A stretch of DNA of 5,725 nucleotides from an uncultured Lachnospiraceae bacterium (GTDB taxonomy: Bacteria; Bacillota; Clostridia; Lachnospirales; Lachnospiraceae), in the NCBI GenBank assembly GCA_958444395.1, contig CAUCOL010000131.1, positions 1 through 5,725 on the forward strand. Reading direction: 5' to 3'. How positions within the stretch are numbered: position 1 is the stretch's first letter; every line of letters starts with the position of its first letter. Below the pieces are notes generated by a model, which worked only from the letters and a program-made list of their open reading frames with translations, did no database searches and was not told where the DNA came from. Position numbers and translations under genes: made by a program. Shown one piece after another: positions 1 to 5,725 of the stretch.

Positions 1-288
1 GGTGGCCGTATCAGAGTCTGTCAGATCGATGGTCTGACGGCGAATTTCTGCGGCGAATATCCTACATTAATCGTGCATAATCTGGATCAGCCGGGACATG
101 TTACAGAGGTAACATCTATGCTGGCACATAAGTCTGTCAATATAGCAACGATGCAGTTATACAGAGACAGCCGTGGTGGAAATGCGGTCATGATCCTGGA
201 GTGTGATCAGGAGATCCCGGAGGAATCCATTCACTGGCTGGAGCATCTGGAAGGAATATTAAAGGTGACATATCTGAGTCTTGCCTAG
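1..288 (+). CDS. sdaAB: L-serine dehydratase, iron-sulfur-dependent, beta subunit (3' part, ACT domain)
   Basis: The reading frame is open from the first base of the window and stops with TAG at 286-288, leaving the last 95 residues; the true start lies upstream. The internal GTG at 73 is not a start, because the frame before it codes for conserved-looking protein. Seen: GGRIRVCQIDG, then a regulatory ACT-type fold from about residue 21 to the end (PTLIVHNLDQPGHVTEV, then SVNIATMQLYRDSRGGNAVM, then a final strand ending VTYLSLA). Family knowledge: two-chain (type 2) bacterial L-serine dehydratases convert L-serine to pyruvate and ammonia in the cytoplasm; the beta chain carries an N-terminal lobe plus this ACT domain, and the alpha chain carries the [4Fe-4S] catalytic site. 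The alpha gene follows directly on the same strand, which strongly supports the call. An isolated ACT domain could come from other enzymes such as 3-phosphoglycerate dehydrogenase, but the neighbour argues against that. Confidence 0.92.
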   Translation, partial: GGRIRVCQIDGLTANFCGEYPTLIVHNLDQPGHVTEVTSMLAHKSVNIATMQLYRDSRGGNAVMILECDQEIPEESIHWLEHLEGILKVTYLSLA

Positions 289-312
289 TATAGCTGTGTG
301 TAATATATCAGA

Positions 313-341
313 TTATTAAGAAATTATCGCACCAGTATAAT
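313..341 (+). promoter_or_regulatory. Possible weak internal promoter before sdaAA
   Basis: A perfect -10 hexamer TATAAT lies at 336-341. Exactly 17 bases upstream, at 313-318, is TTATTA, which matches the TTGACA consensus at only three of six positions. There is no extended -10 TG. The gap between sdaAB and sdaAA (289-398) is 110 bases, longer than usual for two subunits of one enzyme, and this is the only promoter-like signal in it. In AT-rich DNA a TATAAT can occur by chance, so this is tentative; sdaAA may simply be read through from sdaAB, as no terminator is visible in the gap. Confidence 0.3.
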
Positions 342-379
342 GTAAGCGAAATAGTCAGCGTTAGAGTGTCATAAATAAA

Positions 380-385
380 AAGGAG
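380..385 (+). promoter_or_regulatory. Ribosome binding site of sdaAA
   Basis: AAGGAG, a strong Shine-Dalgarno sequence, sits 13 bases before the ATG at 399. That spacing is on the long side. No closer purine-rich match and no other in-frame start fits better, and the protein from 399 begins like the family. Confidence 0.7.
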
Positions 386-398
386 AACGAAGAGTAAA

Positions 399-1259
399 AT
401 GTTTCATTCATTACAGGAAATCTGTGCCAGAGCAGAGAAAAAAGAAATAGCGTTCTGGGATGCTGTATTGCAGGAGGATGCACAGGAGAAGCAGATAGAT
501 CCGGCGGTCATCTTTGAGCAGATGGGAGCTATGTACCAGGCGATGAAAGATGCGGATGCCAGTTATGATGGAAAGAAATCATCCAGCGGAATGGTAGGAA
601 CAGATGGCAAGAAGCTGGAAGAGTTTCACAAGTCCGGAGATACCCTGCTGGGGGATTTTCTACAGGAAGTTATGGAGCGGGCGATCCGTACCGGAGAATG
701 TAATGCCTGCATGAAGAGGATTGTGGCAGCACCGACTGCCGGTTCCTGTGGTGTGCTTCCCGCTGTTTTATTATCCTATGAAAAGAAGGTGCAGTGCGAG
801 TATGACCAGCTGGTAAAGGCATTGTTTGTGGCAGCGGGTATCGGAGAGGTGATCGCAGACCGTGCCAGCATCGCAGGCGCACAGGGAGGCTGTCAGGCGG
901 AGATAGGTTCTGCCAGTGCGATGGCAGCAGGTGCCGTGGTGTATCTACAGGGAGGCAGCAGCCGACAGATCATCCAGGGAGCTGCGATCGCATTAAAGGG
1001 GTTGCTCGGACTGGTATGTGATCCGGTCGGAGGTCTGGTAGAGGTGCCTTGCATCAAAAGAAATGTGATCGGGGCGGTCAATGCAGTAACCTCAGCAGAT
1101 ATGGCTTTGGCGGGGATCGAATCTGTGATACCTCCCGATGAAGTGATCGATGCGATGGACGAGATCGGAAGAAACATGAGTACGAAATATCGTGAGACAA
1201 GTGAGGGCGGTCTGGCAGTGACACCGACAGCTCAGGAACTGATGAAGAAGCTGCGTTAG
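399..1259 (+). CDS. sdaAA: L-serine dehydratase, iron-sulfur-dependent, alpha subunit
   Basis: 286 residues, the usual length for the separate alpha chain. It is the catalytic half of the cytoplasmic enzyme that deaminates L-serine to pyruvate and ammonia using an oxygen-labile [4Fe-4S] cluster rather than PLP. Family hallmarks are visible: AAPTAGSCGVLPAVL (about residues 110-124), GAQGGCQAEIGSASAMAAGA (160-179), LVCDPVGGLVEVPCIKRN (205-222) and TAQELMKKLR at the C-terminus. Cys165, Cys207 and Cys218 are spaced 42 and 11 residues apart. From memory, that matches the cluster ligands of the structurally studied Legionella enzyme (Cys343, Cys385, Cys396), so I infer these three bind the cluster here. 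The Legionella single-chain enzyme supplies its fourth ligand from a C-terminal Cys; this protein ends in Leu-Arg and lacks one. The gene follows sdaAB and precedes yfhO by only 19 bases, suggesting one operon. ATG 399 is chosen because of the upstream AAGGAG. Confidence 0.96.
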   Translation: MFHSLQEICARAEKKEIAFWDAVLQEDAQEKQIDPAVIFEQMGAMYQAMKDADASYDGKKSSSGMVGTDGKKLEEFHKSGDTLLGDFLQEVMERAIRTGECNACMKRIVAAPTAGSCGVLPAVLLSYEKKVQCEYDQLVKALFVAAGIGEVIADRASIAGAQGGCQAEIGSASAMAAGAVVYLQGGSSRQIIQGAAIALKGLLGLVCDPVGGLVEVPCIKRNVIGAVNAVTSADMALAGIESVIPPDEVIDAMDEIGRNMSTKYRETSEGGLAVTPTAQELMKKLR

Positions 1260-1278
1260 ATGGAAAGAGAGAACAGGC

Positions 1279-3819
1279 ATGAATAAAAAAGAAAATAGTA
1301 CAGCTAAGAAGGAAAACAACAAGAAAGATAAAAATAGAGAAAAAACTGACAGTACGATGAAGGTCGGCGATCAGGATAAGACCCCCAAAAAATTTTTATT
1401 TCAGTATACACCGGAGACATGTGTATTATATGTCACAGCATTTTTGGTTCCATTGCTTTTAATGGTGTATGTACTAAAGAGCGGAGGCTTTTATCCATTT
1501 GGAGAGAAAACGTTATTTATTATGGATATGAAGGGGCAGTACCTGGAGTTTTTCGCATCACTGCGGAATACGGTTACAGGCGATGACTCGTTATTCTTTT
1601 CCTGGTCCAGATCGATGGGGGGAAATTATCTTGGATTATTTGCGTATTATGTAGCAAGCCCATTGTCCTTTATAACGTTGTTTTTCTCCATAAAGAACCT
1701 GACGGCTGCGATTACCGTATTAACTGTCCTGAAAGTGGGACTTTGCGGCTTGAGCTTTGCCGTATTCGGTCAGTATCTCTGGAAACGTTCGCAGGGAGTT
1801 CCCGGGGAGGCAGAGGAGAAAAAGGGAAGCTGCTGGAGTGTACTTCTGATCCTTCCGTTTGCCGTCAGCTATGCGTTTATCTCGTACAATATGGTGTATT
1901 CACTCTGCCTGATGTGGCTTGACGGTGTTATTCTGCTTCCGGTTGTCTTACTGGGGGTGGAGAAGCTGCTGGACGGAAGGAAGGGTCTGCATTATATGCT
2001 GGGACTGGCTGCACTGTTTATCTGCAATTATTATACAGGATATATGGTGGGTATCTTTACAGCGATGTATTTTGTGATGCGGATTCTTTCAGAGGTGAAG
2101 AAAGAGAATATCAGAGAATGCCTTATTAAAACAGGACGTTTTACGATTACGACATTACTGGCATTTGGTTTATCGGCGCCATTGATCCTGCCGGTTGTAA
2201 AGGATCTGATGCAGGGAAAGCTGGCATCGGCTGCCTATTGTCCGGATACAAAGACGAATTTTGTACTGGCAGATCTGATTGGCAAATTTCACAATGGCGT
2301 TTATGACAGTATTACGAACTCCGGACTGCCGGCTGTTTACTGCGGCTACCTTGTCATACTGCTTGCGATTGGATATTTCTTTATGAAAAAGATCCGCATT
2401 CGTGAAAAGGTGGGGGCAGCAGTGATCTTCCTGTTAATGATTCTCAGCTTTTATTTTACAGACATAGATATTGCCTGGCATGGATTTCAATATCCGACCT
2501 GGTTCCCTTACCGCTATGCATTTGTATTCAGTTTTCTGCTGGTGTACATGGCGGTACGGACGGTTTGTGCAATACCCTGGGATACGAAACCAAAGTGCTG
2601 GATGCCAATCTGTATCGCAGCAGTTATCGTAGTGATTGCGGATATGGGAACGAATGCGTCAGCCATGTTAAAAGGGCTGGATGGGGAGTTCCATTATGGT
2701 ACAGTGGAGGAATATGAAGCATTTATTGACAAGACAGAACCACTGGTAAATGGCATCACAGAGAAAGATACCGGATTTTACAGGATTAATCAGGGGTACG
2801 AATATTCCAAAAACGATGCAATGCTGCTCGGCTATAATGGAATGACGCATTACTCATCCACGTATAATGCTGCGGTGAATACATTGACACCAAAGCTGGG
2901 CATCGCACAGTCACATATATGGAATTCCGGATATGGAAGTACACCGCTGCTGGATAGTCTGTTTGCGGTAAGATATATTCTGGCAGACAGGCAGGTACCT
3001 GCAGCTTATACCCCGATTGGACAGACAGAGGCAGGGACTGCGTCCTATGAGAATACAACTGCATTATCCATTGCCTATGCAGCACCGATACAGTCGATGA
3101 CACCGGATCTTAGTAATGCAAATCCATTTGTGAATCAGAATACATTATTAAAAACGATTGCAGGAACACAGGAGTCATATTTCACAGAGTGTCCTTATAC
3201 ACAGGCACAGCAGGATGCAAATTGGACGTATACCTTTACGGCAGCATCAGATAATCCGGTCTATCTGTATATGAAATCGGACACGATATCCTGGGCAGAT
3301 GTATATGTAAATGGTGTATGGATCGGCAATTATTTCTCAACGGAGACAAGCTGCAACCTCTATCTTGGCAGCTTTGCGGCAGGGCAGACAGTAGAAGTGC
3401 AGGTGGTTCCTTCGCAGGCTCTTACGGTATATACTGCTGTGATCGGGGAATTACATATGGATACACTGGGCAGCACATTACAGGGGCTGCAGTCCAATGG
3501 AATGCAGGTAAACAAGCATGCATCCGGTGCGATCAGCGGCACGATCCGGGTAGCAGACGGTCAGAAGATCATAACCTCTATTCCGTATGATACAGGATGG
3601 ACTGTCCGGATTGATGGAAAGAAAGTAAAAACGGAGATATTTGCGGATACATTTCTTGCGGTGGAGGCAGGGAGTGGTGAGCATACGATCAGCTTTTCTT
3701 ATGTGTCGCCAGGATTTAAGACAGGAATGATCCTGTTTGTAATCGCAGCAGTACTTAGCGTATTCTATTATCTTAAAAGAAAGCGTACGAGCAAAATGGT
3801 ATTCTGGATAAGCATCTGA
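1279..3819 (+). CDS. YfhO-family polytopic membrane protein, probable GT-C type sugar transferase
   Basis: 846 residues. A Lys-rich cytoplasmic tail (1-38) precedes the first membrane segment (about 46-68). Roughly ten more hydrophobic segments lie near 118-138, 142-165, 186-204, 206-228, 238-267, 287-306, 352-368, 377-394, 408-428 and 440-456. Residues 457-812 form a large, probably extracytoplasmic part, followed by a last membrane segment (about 814-831) and a basic KRKR tail. YfhO-like marks: IMDMKGQYLEFF after the first segment (Asp83 is the likely GT-C catalytic-type acid), SRSMGGNYLGLFAYY (110-124), FYRINQGYEYSKNDAMLLGY (500-519) with HYSSTYN after it, and a C-terminal beta-rich end with YDTGWTVRIDGKKV (770-783) and GSGEHTISFSYVSPGF (798-813). 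In Bacillus, YfhO is reported to add sugar from a lipid carrier to lipoteichoic acid outside the cell; the polymer and sugar here are unknown. The ribosome site is weak (GGAAAGAGAG, 1262-1271); no better start exists, since Met27 lacks one. No CsbB-like partner glycosyltransferase is visible. Confidence 0.88.
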   Translation: MNKKENSTAKKENNKKDKNREKTDSTMKVGDQDKTPKKFLFQYTPETCVLYVTAFLVPLLLMVYVLKSGGFYPFGEKTLFIMDMKGQYLEFFASLRNTVTGDDSLFFSWSRSMGGNYLGLFAYYVASPLSFITLFFSIKNLTAAITVLTVLKVGLCGLSFAVFGQYLWKRSQGVPGEAEEKKGSCWSVLLILPFAVSYAFISYNMVYSLCLMWLDGVILLPVVLLGVEKLLDGRKGLHYMLGLAALFICNYYTGYMVGIFTAMYFVMRILSEVKKENIRECLIKTGRFTITTLLAFGLSAPLILPVVKDLMQGKLASAAYCPDTKTNFVLADLIGKFHNGVYDSITNSGLPAVYCGYLVILLAIGYFFMKKIRIREKVGAAVIFLLMILSFYFTDIDIAWHGFQYPTWFPYRYAFVFSFLLVYMAVRTVCAIPWDTKPKCWMPICIAAVIVVIADMGTNASAMLKGLDGEFHYGTVEEYEAFIDKTEPLVNGITEKDTGFYRINQGYEYSKNDAMLLGYNGMTHYSSTYNAAVNTLTPKLGIAQSHIWNSGYGSTPLLDSLFAVRYILADRQVPAAYTPIGQTEAGTASYENTTALSIAYAAPIQSMTPDLSNANPFVNQNTLLKTIAGTQESYFTECPYTQAQQDANWTYTFTAASDNPVYLYMKSDTISWADVYVNGVWIGNYFSTETSCNLYLGSFAAGQTVEVQVVPSQALTVYTAVIGELHMDTLGSTLQGLQSNGMQVNKHASGAISGTIRVADGQKIITSIPYDTGWTVRIDGKKVKTEIFADTFLAVEAGSGEHTISFSYVSPGFKTGMILFVIAAVLSVFYYLKRKRTSKMVFWISI

Positions 3820-3867
3820 CAGAAACGGTATGTCATCGGGAAATCCTTCAATAGAAGAAAGGCGCAG

Positions 3868-3896
3868 TTGACAAATCGGAATACACAGACTAAAAT
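3868..3896 (+). promoter_or_regulatory. Promoter of the metG T-box leader
   Basis: TTGACA (3868-3873) is a perfect -35 hexamer, followed by a 17-base spacer and TAAAAT (3891-3896), five of six matches to the -10 consensus. This is the optimal housekeeping sigma-A layout. Transcription should begin near 3902-3905, about 25 bases before the first T-box stem, giving a leader of about 345 bases before metG. It lies 48 bases after the yfhO stop, so metG probably has its own transcript. Confidence 0.85.
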
Positions 3897-4144
3897 GGGA
3901 AAAGATATAAAGATAACAGCAGTGAAAAGAAGAGTACGTGATAATGCATATTACAGAGAACCCGGAGGCTGCGAAAGGGCATAGCGTATTATGACGGAAG
4001 ATGGTCTTGGAGCTTCGTACCGACTCAGAAAGTTTTGTGAGATTTACAGGCTGCTCTGATAGGCTACGACGGGTGCGCCCGTTAAAGCGTCATTCTGTTC
4101 TACGGGAGCAGAAGATGAGGTCTGTGCTGCGAGGCACAGGTAAA

Positions 4145-4178
4145 TTAAAGTGGTAACACGGTTAATATCCGTCTTTAA
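4145..4178 (+). promoter_or_regulatory. T-box antiterminator with bulge UGGUAAC
   Basis: TTAAAG (4145-4150) pairs with CTTTAA (4173-4178), and ACGG (4158-4161) pairs with CCGT (4169-4172) around the loop TTAATAT. Between the helices is a seven-base bulge UGGUAAC (4151-4157). UGGU would pair with the free ACCA end of an uncharged tRNA with discriminator A, as tRNA-Met usually has. The common bulge is UGGNACC; here the second-to-last base is A instead of C. The 3' strand of this structure (4169-4178) is also the 5' arm of the terminator, so the two are mutually exclusive. Confidence 0.88.
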
Positions 4179-4207
4179 GAAATATTCTTAAAGGCGGTTT
4201 TCTTTTT
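4169..4207 (+). terminator. Intrinsic terminator of the metG T-box
   Basis: An 11-base-pair stem: CCGTCTTTAAG (4169-4179) and CTTAAAGGCGG (4187-4197), with one T-G wobble and a seven-base loop, followed by TTTTCTTTTT (4198-4207). This is a classical Rho-independent terminator. It should form when charged tRNA-Met fails to stabilise the antiterminator, stopping transcription 41 bases before metG. Confidence 0.93.
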
Positions 4208-4237
4208 GAAAAATAATTATATTAACCACGATCAGAA

Positions 4238-4243
4238 TGGAGG
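4238..4243 (+). promoter_or_regulatory. Ribosome binding site of metG
   Basis: TGGAGG, a strong Shine-Dalgarno sequence, lies five bases before the ATG at 4249. It is downstream of the terminator hairpin and not part of any of the leader structures I could pair, so control appears to be at transcription rather than at translation initiation. Confidence 0.8.
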
Positions 4244-4248
4244 AAAAA

Positions 4249-5725
4249 ATGGCAGAAAAAAAGAAATTTTATTTAACGACAGCGATTGCTTATACGTCTG
4301 GTAAACCGCATATCGGAAACACATATGAGGCAGTATTGGCAGATAGTATTGTACGATTTAAGAGACAGCAGGGATATGATGTTCGTTTTCAGACAGGTAC
4401 AGATGAGCATGGTCAGAAGATTGAATTAAAAGCGCAGGAGGCTGGTGTTACACCAAAGAAATTTGTCGATGATGTATCCGGAGAGATTAAGAGTATCTGG
4501 GATCTGATGAATACCTCTTATGATAAATTTATACGTACGACAGACGATTATCATGAGAAACAGGTACAGAAGATCTTCAAGAAATTATATGATCAGGGAG
4601 ATATTTATAAAGGTTTCTACGAGGGAATGTACTGTACACCATGTGAGTCATTCTTCACATCTTCCCAGCTGGTAGATGGCAAATGCCCAGATTGTGGAAG
4701 AGAATGTCAGCCGGCAAAAGAGGAAGCCTATTTCTTGAAATTAAGTAAATATGCAGATCGTCTGATCGAGCATATCAATACACATCCGGAATTTATTCAG
4801 CCGGAATCCAGAAAAAATGAAATGATGAATAACTTCCTGCTTCCGGGACTGCAGGATCTGTGCGTATCCCGTACATCCTTTAAGTGGGGTATTCCGGTAG
4901 ACTTTGATCCGGGTCATGTTGTCTATGTATGGCTCGATGCGCTGACCAACTATATCACAGGACTTGGTTATGATGTGGATGGACAGGATGCACTGGATGA
5001 AAATGGAGAGGATCTGTATAAGAAATTCTGGCCGGCAGATCTGCATCTGATCGGAAAGGATATCATCCGATTCCATACGATTTACTGGCCAATCATACTG
5101 ATGGCACTGGGTGAGCCGCTTCCAAAACAGGTATTTGGACATCCGTGGCTGCTTCAGGGTGAGGGCAAGATGAGTAAATCCAAAGGAAATGTTATCTATG
5201 CGGATGACCTCGTAGATATGTTTGGTGTAGATGCTGTCCGTTATTTCGTACTGCATGAGATGCCATTTGAAAATGATGGTGTTATTACCTGGGATCTGAT
5301 GGTTGAAAGAATGAATGCAGATCTTGCCAATACACTGGGAAATCTGGTAAACCGTACGATTTCCATGACCAATAAATATCTGGGTGGTGTTGCTGAGGAT
5401 AAGGGCGTAACGGATCCGATTGATGATGATCTGAAAGAAAAAGTATTAAGCGTTCCGGGCAAAGTAATCGAGAAAATGGATAAACTGCGTGTTGCCGATG
5501 CGATCACAGAAGTATTTACGTTGTTTAAGAGATGTAATAAATATATCGATCAGACAGAGCCCTGGGTACTGGGTAAGGATGAAGCAAAGAAAGACCGTCT
5601 GTCTACCGTGCTGTATAATCTGATCGAAAGCATAACGATCGGAGCCAGTCTGTTAGAGGCATTTATGCCAGAGACAACGGAGAAGATACTGGCACAGCTG
5701 AACACACCAAAACGTGCTCTGGAGG
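4249..5725 (+). CDS. metG: Methionyl-tRNA synthetase (5' part, runs off window)
   Basis: 492 codons are visible with no stop; the 3' end lies beyond the window. The enzyme is a cytoplasmic class I aminoacyl-tRNA synthetase that joins methionine to tRNA-Met using ATP. Seen: KFYLTTAIAY near the N-terminus, the first signature as HIGN at residues 21-24, GTDEHGQKIE, and a zinc knuckle of four cysteines (Cys129, Cys132, Cys146, Cys149; CTPC and CPDC). Also seen are VVYVWLDALTNYITG, DLHLIGKDIIRFHTIYWP, and the second signature KMSKS at 307-311 within GEGKMSKSKGN. The helical anticodon-binding domain follows, including NKYIDQTEPWVLGKDE. Family members of this type are about 640-660 residues and often end in an EMAP/Trbp111-like tRNA-binding domain, which would lie off the window. 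The start is fixed by TGGAGG five bases upstream. Expression is predicted to be controlled by the T-box leader just before it. Confidence 0.97.
   Translation, partial: MAEKKKFYLTTAIAYTSGKPHIGNTYEAVLADSIVRFKRQQGYDVRFQTGTDEHGQKIELKAQEAGVTPKKFVDDVSGEIKSIWDLMNTSYDKFIRTTDDYHEKQVQKIFKKLYDQGDIYKGFYEGMYCTPCESFFTSSQLVDGKCPDCGRECQPAKEEAYFLKLSKYADRLIEHINTHPEFIQPESRKNEMMNNFLLPGLQDLCVSRTSFKWGIPVDFDPGHVVYVWLDALTNYITGLGYDVDGQDALDENGEDLYKKFWPADLHLIGKDIIRFHTIYWPIILMALGEPLPKQVFGHPWLLQGEGKMSKSKGNVIYADDLVDMFGVDAVRYFVLHEMPFENDGVITWDLMVERMNADLANTLGNLVNRTISMTNKYLGGVAEDKGVTDPIDDDLKEKVLSVPGKVIEKMDKLRVADAITEVFTLFKRCNKYIDQTEPWVLGKDEAKKDRLSTVLYNLIESITIGASLLEAFMPETTEKILAQLNTPKRALE

Larger units (their letters stand above)
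3929..4207 (+). promoter_or_regulatory. T-box riboswitch leader of metG, candidate AUG (Met) specifier
   Basis: T-box leaders bind a specific tRNA and allow readthrough when it is uncharged. Parts seen in order: base of Stem I, GAAG (3929-3932) pairing with CTTC (4013-4016); an AGTA element (3933-3936) facing GGAGC (4009-4013), as in the conserved GA/K-turn motif; an AGAGAA bulge (3955-3960); and an apical CCCGGAGGCTGCGAAAGGG (3961-3979). The specifier is read as ATG at 4001-4003, inside GAAG-ATG-GTCTTGGAGC, which fits the usual GAA-codon-ACCTTTGAGC layout. A second ATG at 3991-3993 could serve instead and would also mean methionine. Downstream: a short stem CTCA/TGAG (4024-4041), an ACGGG/CCCGT hairpin (4069-4082) typical of the Stem IIA/B pseudoknot, a hairpin with a UACG tetraloop (4091-4117), a hairpin CTGTGC/GCACAG (4122-4139), then antiterminator and terminator. 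The metG gene downstream agrees with a methionine specifier. Upper Stem I pairing was done by hand and is only partly resolved. Confidence 0.92.

Noticed and set aside
297..333. Possible hairpin GTG...CAC with an AT-rich stem in the sdaAB-sdaAA gap
   Set aside because: Pairing is short and interrupted, in AT-rich sequence; not better than chance.
893..1177. 94-residue minus-strand frame in sdaAA
   Set aside because: Antisense to the conserved cluster-binding region of sdaAA, so it is a shadow of a well-supported gene.
2786..3103. 105-residue open frame on the minus strand
   Set aside because: Antisense to the extracellular part of the yfhO-like gene, whose + strand product has family motifs across the same stretch.
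3318..3590. 90-residue + strand frame overlapping yfhO in another frame
   Set aside because: Contained within the yfhO-like coding region and shows no domain; the main frame continues with conserved YfhO-like features.
3817..3833. Small palindrome TGACA/TGTCA after yfhO as a terminator
   Set aside because: Only five base pairs and no T-run follows, so it does not meet the pattern of an intrinsic terminator.
4243..4266. A-runs at the metG start as a slippage or frameshift site
   Set aside because: Runs of six and seven A flank the start codon, but the frame is intact and Lys-rich N-termini are common in AT-rich genomes; nothing suggests programmed slippage.
4741..5256. 171-residue open frame on the minus strand
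   Set aside because: It lies entirely inside metG, whose + strand frame has clear signature motifs (KMSKS, GEGKMSKSKGN). The antisense protein shows no recognisable domain, so it is a shadow.
5241..5507. 88-residue open frame on the minus strand
   Set aside because: Antisense to the anticodon-binding part of metG; low-complexity serine-rich translation with no support.

Overview
The window reads as ordinary chromosomal sequence from a low-to-mid GC Gram-positive anaerobe of class Clostridia, most likely a Lachnospiraceae-type gut bacterium. The clues are a two-chain iron-sulfur L-serine dehydratase with the beta gene before the alpha gene, a YfhO-family membrane protein, strong AG-rich ribosome binding sites, and a T-box leader in front of a methionyl-tRNA synthetase gene of the HIGN/KMSKS four-cysteine type. 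The taxon is an inference from gene style, not from a marker gene.

Layout, all on the + strand. Positions 1-288 hold the 3' end of sdaAB (its ACT domain). A 110-base gap with a possible weak promoter follows. Then come sdaAA (399-1259) and, only 19 bases later, a large yfhO-like gene (1279-3819). No convincing terminator follows yfhO. From 3820 to 4248 there is no gene; this stretch holds a near-consensus promoter (TTGACA, 17 bases, TAAAAT), a complete T-box riboswitch with a candidate AUG specifier, and its antiterminator and terminator. The leader opens into metG (4249 onward), which runs off the right edge with 492 codons visible.

There appear to be two transcription units. The first (sdaAB-sdaAA-yfhO) links serine breakdown to pyruvate and ammonia with a membrane protein thought to move sugar onto a cell-surface polymer; their functional link is not evident and may only be co-transcription. 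The second is metG, predicted to be switched on when uncharged tRNA-Met accumulates. I found no mobile element, CRISPR array, tRNA or rRNA gene, and no sign of a previously undescribed multi-gene system. The most informative element is the metG T-box, which has a non-consensus T-box bulge.
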